From Prevotellaceae bacterium UBA1075 (lineage in GTDB: Bacteria > Bacteroidota > Bacteroidia > Bacteroidales > Bacteroidaceae), in contig DCCS01000045.1 in NCBI GenBank assembly GCA_002316015.1, positions 68,130-132,129 of the forward strand: DNA of 64,000 nt, in the 5' to 3' direction. Position 1 is the first letter of the stretch; each line of letters opens with the position of its first letter. The position numbers and the translations under genes were made by a program. Below are positions 33,815 through 42,770 of the stretch, piece after piece. Under the pieces are notes generated by a model, which saw only the letters and a list, made by a program, of their open reading frames with translations, did not search any database and had not been told where the DNA came from.

Positions 33815-34701
33815 CTCACCCTCCTCAGAAACCTGTGGCGGCGAAAGCGTCCCGTGCGCGGGTCGCGTCCATAGAGGATGTGCGTGGCCACACCGATTAT
33901 ATACTCCTCGGGCACAAGCCCCCAATACCTCGAGTCATTGGAGTCGCACACATTGTCGCCCGCCATGAAATAGTAGTTGTGCAGGAACTCATGCGCGCGC
34001 AGGAGCCGCCCGCTGGAATCGCGCACCTCGCCCCGCTCCCAGTCGATGCGCAGCGAGCCGCCCCGCTCCCACTCCACAATCTGGCGCAGGCAGGTGGCCG
34101 TGAGCGAAGTGAGCGGCACGATATCGCCACGGCGCGGCACATACACGGGGCCCCAGCGCTTCACCGTCCAGGGAACGCGGGGGTCAAAGGGATGCACATG
34201 GTACACCTCGCGGGTGAACACGCTGTCGGGAGCGGCCCGCAGGTGACGCTGCTCCTCGGCCAGTCCCAGCGGCCACGGATAGCGGCTGTTGACGTAATGC
34301 CCGTCCACCACCGCGATGCTGTCACCGGGCAGGGCCAGGCACCGCTTGGCATACACATGGTTGACAAGAAAGTTGACACACCCGTCATGCAGGGGGGCGT
34401 TGAACACCAACACATCCCCACGGCGCACCTGCCTCAACCCCCGCAGTCTGAAACTGCGCAGCGTGCCCGGTACAGCGCGCACGCCGAGACTGCGGTAGAG
34501 GCGCGGGCCCAGGAGCGTCTTGCTCACCAGGATGCGGTCGCCGGGCTGCATGGTGGGCTGCATGGAGTTGGAGGGGATAGTGAACACATCGAGCAGGAAC
34601 ACGCGCGCCACGAGCCACAGCACATAAAGCAGGAGCAGCGACAGCATCACTGCCACCAGGCGCACAAGGACTTTTGCGGCATGCCTCTCTAGGTTCTTCA
34701 T
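33811..34701 (-). CDS. lepB: signal peptidase I (accessory paralogue)
   Basis: A 296-residue type I signal peptidase. One hydrophobic anchor (about 10-37) is followed by the catalytic Ser box IPSNSMQPTMQPGDRIL (about 42-58). The catalytic Lys lies in YAKRCLALPGDSIAVVDG (about 118-135), and the family box FMAGDNVCDSNDSRYWG is near 245-261. All catalytic residues are present. Its setting is unusual for the housekeeping enzyme: it heads an operon and overlaps the O-antigen-ligase-like gene by 4 bp, suggesting dedicated processing of substrates handled by that system (inference). The promoter box is at 34796-34803. Confidence 0.9.
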   Translation of the reverse strand: MKNLERHAAKVLVRLVAVMLSLLLLYVLWLVARVFLLDVFTIPSNSMQPTMQPGDRILVSKTLLGPRLYRSLGVRAVPGTLRSFRLRGLRQVRRGDVLVFNAPLHDGCVNFLVNHVYAKRCLALPGDSIAVVDGHYVNSRYPWPLGLAEEQRHLRAAPDSVFTREVYHVHPFDPRVPWTVKRWGPVYVPRRGDIVPLTSLTATCLRQIVEWERGGSLRIDWERGEVRDSSGRLLRAHEFLHNYYFMAGDNVCDSNDSRYWGLVPEEYIIGVATHILYGRDPRTGRFRRHRFLRRVR

Positions 34702-34795
34702 TCGGTGGGTGTCGGTTCAAACTGACAGTCCGCAGCACATGGCGGCGCGCTGTGGCACACCCGCCCCACGTCTGCAAACGGAGACTCGTCGGGCA

Positions 34796-34803
34796 CAAAT
34801 ATA
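34796..34803 (-). promoter_or_regulatory. TAnnTTTG promoter box of the lepB operon
   Basis: Minus-strand TATATTTG, 94 bp upstream of the lepB ATG. The 5' leader contains only a 7-codon frame, which I do not count as a gene. Confidence 0.5.
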
Positions 34804-34972
34804 CATTGCTTTTTCTTTCCAGGCAAATCCTTGCACCATTAAAGTGCTCTTCCGCCCGGTTTCGGAGGCATGCACGGGGCTGGGCAGGGGCTTGCCGTGG
34901 GCTGCGCGCGCCATTGGGGGGAGACGGAAGCATGAGTGGCCCCTTCCGTCCGGCCTGGGCTGGACGGTCAAC
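34804..34972. other. intergenic stretch upstream of the lepB promoter
   Basis: No gene is visible. A perfect 8-bp inverted repeat (GACGGAAG at 34923-34930, CTTCCGTC at 34943-34950) lies between the lepB promoter and the repeat array. Confidence 0.4.
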
Positions 34973-35116
34973 GCAGCCGCATGCGTTGGCGATCGCATGC
35001 GGCTGCGTTGGCACATGCAGCGTAGTGCGTTGGCGATCGCATGCGGCTGCGTTGGCGCATGCAGCGTAGTGCGTTGGCAATCGCATGCGGCTGCGTTGGC
35101 GCATGCAGCGTAGTGC
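34973..35116. repeat. GCAGCCGCATGC-family array, seven 22-bp units, mixed orientation
   Basis: Seven 12-bp cores at 22-bp steps: GCAGCCGCATGC at 34973; GCATGCGGCTGC at 34995, 35039 and 35083; and the variant GCAGCGTAGTGC at 35017, 35061 and 35105. The spacers are GTTGGCGATC, GTTGGCACAT, GTTGGCGATC, GTTGGCGCAT, GTTGGCAATC and GTTGGCGCAT. The last six units are three copies of a 44-bp pair, so this array has grown by duplication of two units at a time. Confidence 0.92.
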
Positions 35117-35178
35117 GCTTGCCCGCCCGTCCGCTGGACTTGCCCGTGCAAGCCTGCCATATCGGGGCGGGCAAAGAA

Positions 35179-35210
35179 ATGGCCGGGCTCCGCTGGGGGA
35201 GTCCGGCCAT
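35179..35210 (-). terminator. terminator of the FAS1 lipoprotein gene
   Basis: An 8-bp inverted repeat (ATGGCCGG / CCGGCCAT), extended by further pairing inside, 27 bp after the stop. On the minus strand it is followed by TTCTTTG. Confidence 0.6.
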
Positions 35211-35236
35211 CACGCGGGTGTGTGCCTGCTGTCGGG

Positions 35237-37384
35237 TCACCACACGTCCTCGGGGGTGCTTGGGTTGTCATAGACCTCCTTGGGGCACCATTCCATGTAG
35301 TCCATGTAGAGTTCCTTCTTGTCAGAGTCCAGCACACTCTTGAAGCGCACATAGTATGTCTGGTTGGGGTCAAGGGCCTGCCGCACGATGATGTGGCGGC
35401 AGCAGCGCGAGTCGTCGCGTGCCGTGAGCGACGGGTTGCTCTCGTGTACCTCGTGGCGCGCGCTCTTCATCAGACCATGGTTGCGCAGGTTGTGGTCTAT
35501 CTCGCGTATCACCTCCTCGTCGCGGTCCTCGTCGGTCAACGCATCCCAGGAGGCATTCTCACCATAGGAATCCACCAGTCCCTTGGTCATGTCAATGGGT
35601 ATGCCTGCCACGGGGAGATTGTCGGGGTCGCTGCCGAAGTATATCTGCACGATTCCCCGCGAGGGGGTGGCCAGGGTCTTGTAGCGCAACTCGTAGGTGC
35701 CCCGGCGCGGCACGGGAGGAAGCTTGAACATGATGTCGTAGTGGCCGATGGCCTTCATCTCGTCCTGGGTATAGTTGGCCCAGTTGACCTTGTAGCCGTT
35801 GAAGTAGATGAAGTTGGTATCATCGCTCATGATGCGCATGTTGCTGAAGTAGCGGTAGTACTTGTCGGCGGGGATATACACATGCTGGTAGCGGTCCTCG
35901 GTGGACTCGGCGCGGCGGATGCCGTTGGTGGCCGCCTCGGGGAAGAGTGCCATGCCATCGAAGCGTATGCGCTCGCGGTGCAGGTTGTCACGCACGGCAT
36001 CGTTGTAACTGATGGGCTGGTCGATGGGATAGACGCAGGCGTTCTCGATGTCGTTGACAACGGTGAGGTCGGCCGAGCGATCCACATAGGAGCCCACCTT
36101 GTCAGCGTCACAACTGACCTCGTAGCCCGTGCCCTTGATGCCATTGTCGAGATTGGGGAAGCGGTTGATATAGACTCCGTTGCTGGCCTTGGTCTCGATG
36201 AGCTTGAGCAGGCGTGGCTTGCCCATGGTGGGATACCACTCCACCACGGGTATCGAGTAGCGGTAGGGGTTGCTGATGGTGTAGCCCAGCTCGTTGCAGT
36301 GATGCACCAGCTTGTTGGCCTGCAGGCGCATGGGCAGTATGTGGTAAGTAATCCACTGGTAGAGCAGATTGTCCTCCGAGGTGTAGTGGTCATCGGTGGT
36401 GAACACATCCTCATCGGAGTACTGGTGCCGGTCGAGCACCCATTGCATCACCTGCCGGGGCACATCGCCGGCCGTGGGGTCGATGCCCTGCTGGCGCCAG
36501 AAGGCATCGGTCTCGGCAAAGAGGGTGAACCCGAACTTGCGGTGTTCGGGGGCCAGGGCGTCGGAGTTGCTGTTGCCCGATTTGTCGCTGAAGCCCTTGC
36601 TCATGTACTTCTCCAGGTCGGGGATGGCGTTTGTCTGGTAAAGGCGCTCGTAGGTCTCGTCCCTGATGGCCGAGAGCGTGTCCATCAGTCCGCATGCCAG
36701 CAGGCACTTGGCAAAGGTGAGGTAGCCCTCGGTGCCCCTGTCGATGATGTTGCGGAAGTAGGCGGCGCAGGACACGTCGGTGGGCGCGATGACCTTGTGC
36801 ATCTGGTGGATTACACCATTGAGCACCTGTATGTCGCGGTTGTTCTCGTCGATGGGGCAGTCGCGGTTGATGTAGATGCTGTCGGGATTCCCTTGCGGCG
36901 AGTAATAGGTGAGCCTCTTGTCGTTGAGGTTGGGCAGCGGGAACTCGGAGTTGTTCTCGGTGGGGAACTGCGCAAGCGTGTATCGCTGCGTCTCCAGGTC
37001 TCCGCCGTCGATGATGCTGTTCTTGACAATCACCTTGCGTATGGAGTCGAGCCTGGCGCTGTCGGTAAAGGAGTCCCATGTGGGGGATGCGATAAGCCCC
37101 TGGCTGACCAGGCTGTCCAGGTAGGTGTGTATGGCCTTGTTGGTTGGGGCAAAGCAGGTATAGTTGCCTCTGGCGGTGAGTATCTGGTACACGGTGGTGG
37201 CCGAGACCTCACTCATGGTGACCTTCTTGGTCAAGGCCACGTACTCGGAATAGTCCTCGTGGGCATCCAGATAGCTGGCCATGGTGTGGTGCTTGAAGAC
37301 ATACCGGGCCGAGGTGTCTATCTGCTCGGTGCATGAGGTGAGTGCCATGAGCGCAGACAGGAATGAGAAGAGAAACTTTCTCAT
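35237..37384 (-). CDS. fasciclin (FAS1) domain lipoprotein
   Basis: A 715-residue surface lipoprotein. The start at 37384 (MRKFLFSFLSALMALTSC) gives a lipobox ending in Cys18; the codon further upstream is TTG. A FAS1-like domain covers about 35-200, with TVYQILTARGNYTCFAPTNKAIHTYL, IVKNSIIDGGDLE and IQVLNGVIHQMHKVI. A second, weaker FAS1-like region begins near 210 (NIIDRGTEGYLTFAKCLLACG). The C-terminal part (about 490-700) is beta-rich and unassigned. FAS1 lipoproteins in Bacteroidales usually sit beside SusC/SusD-type partners; none is present here. It follows the large adhesin gene after 102 bp containing a hairpin. Confidence 0.82.
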   Translation of the reverse strand: MRKFLFSFLSALMALTSCTEQIDTSARYVFKHHTMASYLDAHEDYSEYVALTKKVTMSEVSATTVYQILTARGNYTCFAPTNKAIHTYLDSLVSQGLIASPTWDSFTDSARLDSIRKVIVKNSIIDGGDLETQRYTLAQFPTENNSEFPLPNLNDKRLTYYSPQGNPDSIYINRDCPIDENNRDIQVLNGVIHQMHKVIAPTDVSCAAYFRNIIDRGTEGYLTFAKCLLACGLMDTLSAIRDETYERLYQTNAIPDLEKYMSKGFSDKSGNSNSDALAPEHRKFGFTLFAETDAFWRQQGIDPTAGDVPRQVMQWVLDRHQYSDEDVFTTDDHYTSEDNLLYQWITYHILPMRLQANKLVHHCNELGYTISNPYRYSIPVVEWYPTMGKPRLLKLIETKASNGVYINRFPNLDNGIKGTGYEVSCDADKVGSYVDRSADLTVVNDIENACVYPIDQPISYNDAVRDNLHRERIRFDGMALFPEAATNGIRRAESTEDRYQHVYIPADKYYRYFSNMRIMSDDTNFIYFNGYKVNWANYTQDEMKAIGHYDIMFKLPPVPRRGTYELRYKTLATPSRGIVQIYFGSDPDNLPVAGIPIDMTKGLVDSYGENASWDALTDEDRDEEVIREIDHNLRNHGLMKSARHEVHESNPSLTARDDSRCCRHIIVRQALDPNQTYYVRFKSVLDSDKKELYMDYMEWCPKEVYDNPSTPEDVW

Positions 37385-37428
37385 GGATAACAATTGTTTG
37401 GGTTATTGCTGCTTCTTGGAATGAAAGC

Positions 37429-37466
37429 GTTCTACCGGCCACCCCCGCAGGGGCGTCCGGTAGAAC
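37429..37466 (-). terminator. hairpin between the adhesin and FAS1 genes
   Basis: A perfect 10-bp inverted repeat (GTTCTACCGG at 37429-37438, CCGGTAGAAC at 37457-37466), 20 bp after the adhesin stop. On the minus strand GCTTTCATTCC follows. No TAnnTTTG box separates it from the FAS1 gene, so partial read-through is possible. Confidence 0.55.
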
Positions 37467-37486
37467 TGATTGTGGTGGAACGGGGA

Positions 37487-40400
37487 TTACTTCACCAGCA
37501 CCTTGCGTCCGTTGATGATGTAGATGCCCCGCACGGCCCGGCTCACACGCTGGCCCGAGAGGTTGTAGATGCCCTGCACGGCAGGAGCAGTCTTCTCCTC
37601 CACTGCGCCGATGGCTGTGGGATAGGTGAATGTGGCACCCTCGGCCTGGGCCTGCTGCTCGGTGATGTACTGCATGTTGCGCAGGTTGATTACGGCGCCC
37701 TCGGTCACATTGGAGCCCAGGTCAAAGCGGATCACATCCTCCAGGTCACCGAATGACCACTGCCGCAGGGCTGGGGCGATGTAGAAATACACCGTCTTCC
37801 AGTCATCCGCCGCGCCAAGGCCATCGCTCTGGAGCGTCTGTGAGGGCACGAACGAGGGAGTGCCGAAGTAGAACTGGGTGCCTGTCAGATTGGCCTCTGA
37901 CTTGTACTCGAACTTGAACACCGTCTGTGTGGAGTCAAGTTTCTCGTAGATGCCGTTGGCTATCACATAAGGCCTGCTGCTCGCTGCGGTGATGATGTAG
38001 GAGAAGGGCTCGTCCTCGATGTAGCCGTTGTCCTGGGCGTTGGTCACGCTGAGGTAGTCGGGCCACTTGGCATAGATGGCCTCCTTGGCGGCAAGAGCCT
38101 CCTGGGTGCTGTAGGTTCCGCCAAGCAAGTTGTCCTGCACGTCAAACACGTCTTTCTCCACCTCCCTGGCTCTGGTAGCGTCCAGGACGGTGTTGTTCAT
38201 CCATTTCTCATACACGTTCTGCGCCCCGTCCCTGGTGTCCAGGTAAGCGTCCTTGGTGGCGTTGATTTGCCCGCAGAGGGCGCTGAAGGTAGCCTGCAGC
38301 CCGGCCTTGTCGGCCACAGTGGTGGCGGTCTCTACCGCCGCTGCTGCTGTGGCGGCGGCGTTGCGCTCGGCCTGGCTGAAGTTGGGCAGATGCTTGAAAT
38401 TGTTGAGGTCATCTGCCACATAGGCGTTGAGCACGGCGGCACGCCTGGCCTGACAAGCCAGCGCGCGGTCATAGGCGGCGGCCACGTCGTCACTCTCCTG
38501 GGTGCCCAGATAGTAGATGCGCACGTTGCCCACCGTGGCCCAGTCGCCATAGCCGTTGGCATTGTCGGGTGTTCCGTCGTTCTTCACACCGAAGGTCAGC
38601 TGGCCGTCGGTCACCTTCACCACGAGCACGTTCTCATAACGTCCCGCGCCGAAGGCCACGCAGCTTCCGTTCACGCCCCAAGGCACATAGGCCAGGGTGT
38701 CGCCGGTCTGCGCGTCGGTGATGGCCTTGTCGGGTATGCTGCCGCTGATGAGGCAGTTCACGCTGTCCTGCGCGTCCGCCTTGAGGATGCGCTCCTCATA
38801 TACTGTGGGAACGTAGATTTGGGTCTCGTTGGCATAGACGACAGCGCGGTAGTTGGTGCTGGTGGTATCGCCCGAGGGACGGAAGGCCGCGTTGACACGC
38901 ACCTCGTAGTAGCCGTCCTTGAGGCCCGAGAGTGTCTGGTTGATGTCAAAGATACGCTTGTCATTGCAGAACTCCCCGACCGACATGCCGTTGAAGGTGC
39001 CGTGTGTGTAGCTGGTCATGCTCCAGCCCTCGCCGCCCTTGGCCAGGCTGGGGTCATACACCATGGGAGTGATTTCCGTGCCCGCCACGTATCCTTCGGC
39101 CACGAGGGCGCGCTTCAGGGAGTCGAGGAAAGCCACCTCGTCCAGCAGCGTGGAGTCGCCCAGCAGGCGCTCCGCCATGATGTAGGCGTAAGAGCCGTTG
39201 GGATAGAGGTCTGCCGATGGCTCGATGGCCTCGTCGGCCACATAGTTCTCGATGACTTCGCGGGCAGCCCCCTTCACCTCGGGATGCTGCTCCACGTAGT
39301 TTCTCAGGCTTTCCACCGCGTCGGTGTATCCCTGGTAAGCGGCGGCCGATGCCCTGATGCTGTCCTGCAGGTTCAGTATGCGGTCATAAGCGCGGAAGAG
39401 CGCCTCCATGTTGATGAGCTCGCCGATACCCTCCACAGACTCGGCATACTCGTTGAGCAGACGCTGCTCGCACACCACATCCGTATTGAACTCGTTGGCC
39501 TCGTTCGTATAGTCCTCCTTGACCACGTCGAACTCGGCCTCGGTGCCGAAATGCAGTTCCTGCATCTGCTGGCCGTCACCCGAATAGGCCTTCTCCAGCT
39601 CGAGCTTGTAGTAGGTGTAGGGCACGGTGGTCTCGGTGCTGAAGCCGAAGTAGGAAGCCGTGTTGTTGGTGGGCTTCAGGCGGTTCTGCCCCACGTTGAC
39701 CTTCTCGTCAACCAGCACCCATCCGTCCGCGCTCTTGCTGGCCTCGATGTCGCCCTCGAAATTGCCGCCGTAAATGCGCCAGGTGCCCCAGTTGCGTCCG
39801 GGGTATGTCTCGGTGTCGCCTCCGGTGTTCAGTGTATAGAAGTAGGGGTTGACAGGCTCCAGCGTGCGGAAGATGATGTAGGGGGGGTTGCTGTTGTTGA
39901 TGGCGCATCCCCACTTGGTTGCATAGTCATTGTCCACGAGCATGCCCCAGCTCTCACTGTCGTTGAACTGGCCGTTGCCGTCCAGCACGATGAAGCGTGT
40001 GGTCTCCAGGTCAGTGGCCGCCGCGATCATGCTGTTGAGGTAAGCGGTCTCCCACTTGATGGCCTTCTCGCCCAGGTGGCAGTTCTCCTGGATGTAAGCG
40101 TGCGTTCCGTTGTAGAACCTCACACCGGGAGCCACGTTCTCGTTGATGTATCCCTCGACCCACGCCCCAGCGTGCGCGTAGTCGGCGAAGTTGGCCGCGT
40201 TGCTCTCGAGGTCGGAATAGGCGAGCTCGTAAGCGGCATAGAGGTCGGCGCTGGCGTTGATCTTGTCCTGCAGGCTCCTCAGCTGGCTCACACACCCGCC
40301 CGTCTCCTCGATGCTGGCGCTTGACTTCAGCTCCTCGAGCGTGGTGCTGTACTGGTCACGGAGCGCCTTCTCGGCCTCGACCTCAAGGTCGAATGTGCTC

Positions 40401-42409
40401 ATGTCGGCATACTGCTCGTTGCGGAAGAGGATGCGGTTGGCATCGTTTCCAAACACGAATTCCGACATCTGCTGGGTGGTTCCGCTTACCAGCGACTCCA
40501 CCTCGATCTTGAAGTACTTGTAGGTTGTGGAGGAAGGCTTGGAGACACTGAAGTAGCCATCCGCCACATTGGCGGCGGGCAGGCGGTCGCTTCCGATGCC
40601 GCTCTTCTCGTCAATGAGCACCCAGCCGTCCGCGTCCTTGGCGGCCGCCTCGTCCGACTCGAAGTTTCCGGCATATATCTTCCAGTTCTTCCAGTTGCGT
40701 CCGGGGCTGGAGCCGGTGTCGCCTCCGGTGGTCAGCCTGTAATAGGTGGGAGCAATGGGCTCGCTGGTGGAGAACACCACCCATGCGGGTACACCAGTGC
40801 ACCACTTGGTATCCGTCTGTCCGTCGAAGATGGCCGAGAAGCCCTCGCTGGTACGGTCCTCGTTGCCGTTGATGGCCTGGTAGGTCACATCCAGCGCGCC
40901 CGTGGTCAGATCGGACGCATACAGTTCGAGCATGGTGCCCACATGGCGCACCTCCTGCTTCACGGCATCCACGCCGAGCAGGGCGTTGGCGATGATGTAG
41001 GGGTAGGAACCGTTGGGATAGGTGGCGTTGGGGGCGATGGTCTCGTTGAGGTACGGGCCCACCACCTTCTTGCCTTCCTCGCTCATGCAGTCATGCTCGG
41101 TGTAATGCATTGTCATGGTAGCCACCGCCTCGGCAAGCGATTCATAGGCCGAGATGCTGCTGTTGATGCTGTCCAGCATGCCGTCGAGCGTGTTCTTGCA
41201 GTCGAGCACGCTGAAGATGTCGGCAGCGGTGTTGAGCGAGGAAAGACCTGCCTTGTAGGCATCCTTCAGGGTCTGCTGGAACACCTTGCCGAAGTCCACG
41301 GCCGAGAGTGCCGCCTGGTAGTATTCCTCGCGGTCGTTCTGGAACTGCGCCTCGTCGCCAAAGGCGAACTCGTCCATCTGCATGAACCCCCCACCCTGGA
41401 TGGACTCTATCTCCAGCTTGAAGTACTGGTACTTGGTGGTGTTGGGCTCCGAAAGGGTCATATACACCGTGTAGAGGTTCTTCGCGGCCAGTTCCTTCTC
41501 GGTCACATGCTTCTCGTCAATGAGTACCCAGCCCTCCGCGTCGCGCTTGGCCTCGCTGTCGCTGCCCGCGTTCATGCCGTAGATTTTGTAGTCCTTCCAG
41601 TTGCGTCCGGGATTGGAGCCTGTGTCGTTGCCGGTCACAAGCTTGTAGTAGGTGGGGGCCATGGGGCGTGTGGCCTTGAATATGGCGTATGCGCCCGTGT
41701 TCTCGCCCTGCCAGTCAACACCCTCGCCCGCGCCGCATCCCCACTTGGAGCCTGTGCGTCCGTCGAAGAGCTTGTTCAGGGCCTCGACCGCGTCCGTGTT
41801 GCGCGTGCCGTCGATCACGCTGTAGGTGACGGGGGCAGAGTTGAAGAACACCTCGCTGGTGCCGAAGCCGAACTCCGACATCTGCAGGAACTCGTTCTGC
41901 GTGCCGTTGACCGCGCGCGTAATCTTTATCATGAAGTACTGGTAGGCGGTGGTCTTGTCGCCCTTGTTGAACTCCAGGTCCACTCCCACCTTGTTCTTTG
42001 TGGGAAGCATCTCGCCCTTACGGTCGTCAATCACCGTCCAGGCGGCATCCTCCACGGCCTGGTCATCAGAGTCGAAGTTGGCCGCGCTGATGGTCCAGTC
42101 CTCCCAGTTGCGGGTGGGGTTCTGCTCGGTGTCGTTGCCGATGACAAGGAAGTAGTTGTCAGGCACGATGGGCTCGCTGGTCTTCAGGATGATGTACGCG
42201 TAGGCGTAATCATCGTTGAAGCAGCGGTGTCCCCACTTGGTGAGCGAACTGCCGTCAACGAGCTTGGCGTAACCCTCGCTGCCCGTCCCGCCCGTTCCGC
42301 TCAGGGCTGTGATGGACACAGCCGCACGCGCGCTCGTCCCGGCGAGCAGCATCACCATGGTGATCGCCACTGCCGAAAAGAAACGCAAAATGGTAAACGT
42401 TCTCTTCAT
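37487..42409 (-). CDS. large secreted adhesin with repeated discoidin-like modules
   Basis: A 1640-residue secreted protein. The start at 42409 (MKRTFTILRFFSAVAITMVM) gives a clean signal peptide ending near SARA; 42442 is an alternative. At least four copies of a module of about 140-160 residues start near residues 30, 170, 490 and 800. Each reads roughly KWG, PIxPxxY, GND/GGDT, PGRNWK.W.IY, GW.LIDEK, KYFK.E.ES, QMSEF.FG. The copies are joined by helical linkers with repeated AxxAYxSLA-like segments. A C-terminal beta domain and the tail YNLSGQRVSRAVRGIYIING, then RKVLVK, finish the protein. The module resembles F5/8C carbohydrate-binding folds. It is probably surface-exposed; the ligand is unknown. 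The 5' leader is unusually long. Confidence 0.82.
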   Translation of the reverse strand: MKRTFTILRFFSAVAITMVMLLAGTSARAAVSITALSGTGGTGSEGYAKLVDGSSLTKWGHRCFNDDYAYAYIILKTSEPIVPDNYFLVIGNDTEQNPTRNWEDWTISAANFDSDDQAVEDAAWTVIDDRKGEMLPTKNKVGVDLEFNKGDKTTAYQYFMIKITRAVNGTQNEFLQMSEFGFGTSEVFFNSAPVTYSVIDGTRNTDAVEALNKLFDGRTGSKWGCGAGEGVDWQGENTGAYAIFKATRPMAPTYYKLVTGNDTGSNPGRNWKDYKIYGMNAGSDSEAKRDAEGWVLIDEKHVTEKELAAKNLYTVYMTLSEPNTTKYQYFKLEIESIQGGGFMQMDEFAFGDEAQFQNDREEYYQAALSAVDFGKVFQQTLKDAYKAGLSSLNTAADIFSVLDCKNTLDGMLDSINSSISAYESLAEAVATMTMHYTEHDCMSEEGKKVVGPYLNETIAPNATYPNGSYPYIIANALLGVDAVKQEVRHVGTMLELYASDLTTGALDVTYQAINGNEDRTSEGFSAIFDGQTDTKWCTGVPAWVVFSTSEPIAPTYYRLTTGGDTGSSPGRNWKNWKIYAGNFESDEAAAKDADGWVLIDEKSGIGSDRLPAANVADGYFSVSKPSSTTYKYFKIEVESLVSGTTQQMSEFVFGNDANRILFRNEQYADMSTFDLEVEAEKALRDQYSTTLEELKSSASIEETGGCVSQLRSLQDKINASADLYAAYELAYSDLESNAANFADYAHAGAWVEGYINENVAPGVRFYNGTHAYIQENCHLGEKAIKWETAYLNSMIAAATDLETTRFIVLDGNGQFNDSESWGMLVDNDYATKWGCAINNSNPPYIIFRTLEPVNPYFYTLNTGGDTETYPGRNWGTWRIYGGNFEGDIEASKSADGWVLVDEKVNVGQNRLKPTNNTASYFGFSTETTVPYTYYKLELEKAYSGDGQQMQELHFGTEAEFDVVKEDYTNEANEFNTDVVCEQRLLNEYAESVEGIGELINMEALFRAYDRILNLQDSIRASAAAYQGYTDAVESLRNYVEQHPEVKGAAREVIENYVADEAIEPSADLYPNGSYAYIMAERLLGDSTLLDEVAFLDSLKRALVAEGYVAGTEITPMVYDPSLAKGGEGWSMTSYTHGTFNGMSVGEFCNDKRIFDINQTLSGLKDGYYEVRVNAAFRPSGDTTSTNYRAVVYANETQIYVPTVYEERILKADAQDSVNCLISGSIPDKAITDAQTGDTLAYVPWGVNGSCVAFGAGRYENVLVVKVTDGQLTFGVKNDGTPDNANGYGDWATVGNVRIYYLGTQESDDVAAAYDRALACQARRAAVLNAYVADDLNNFKHLPNFSQAERNAAATAAAAVETATTVADKAGLQATFSALCGQINATKDAYLDTRDGAQNVYEKWMNNTVLDATRAREVEKDVFDVQDNLLGGTYSTQEALAAKEAIYAKWPDYLSVTNAQDNGYIEDEPFSYIITAASSRPYVIANGIYEKLDSTQTVFKFEYKSEANLTGTQFYFGTPSFVPSQTLQSDGLGAADDWKTVYFYIAPALRQWSFGDLEDVIRFDLGSNVTEGAVINLRNMQYITEQQAQAEGATFTYPTAIGAVEEKTAPAVQGIYNLSGQRVSRAVRGIYIINGRKVLVK

Positions 42410-42676
42410 CTTTGTTTTGGATTTAGTGTTAATATATCTCATTTCATATACCTTGCCTCGCTGCCGCGCACGCCCAAACGGCCTTGGAAACCCTGGGAAG
42501 CGGCACGTCCGCCTGTTTTCGTCTTGGAAAAGAGTTCCATCAGGCACTCTGCACATGCCCGTCCCCGCAGAATGGCCTCTGGGTGAAAATCCCATCCTGG
42601 CCTGGTCGCGTTATTCTGACTTTGACCTACTTTACTGAAGCGGGCGCCCCGCCGGCGAGACGCACCTGCCCACCCA
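42410..42676 (-). other. long 5' leader of the adhesin gene
   Basis: About 270 nt lie between the promoter box and the ATG at 42409, without a second gene. The reading frame is open through it, but the GC-rich, low-complexity translation lacks a signal peptide, so I treat it as untranslated. No known riboswitch pattern is evident. Confidence 0.4.
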
Positions 42677-42684
42677 CAAAGTTA
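42677..42684 (-). promoter_or_regulatory. TAnnTTTG promoter box of the adhesin gene
   Basis: Minus-strand TAACTTTG, with an AT-rich stretch upstream (about 42690-42765) that stands out in this GC-rich region and could act as an UP-like element. Confidence 0.5.
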
Positions 42685-42770
42685 GCGATTACAATGCTCA
42701 ACTCTTATGCACAATACACACTTTTTATATATTGTTTAACGTTTTTTAATGCTACAGGATGAAAACAAGG

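Noticed and set aside
34710..34760. Seven-codon frame (MCCGLSV) in the lepB leader as a possible regulatory leader peptide
   Set aside because: Too short, no attenuator hairpins and no codon bias that would indicate a leader peptide.
42410..42595. N-terminal extension of the adhesin gene upstream of 42409
   Set aside because: The extension would bury a clear signal peptide and reads as low-complexity sequence; more likely a long untranslated leader.
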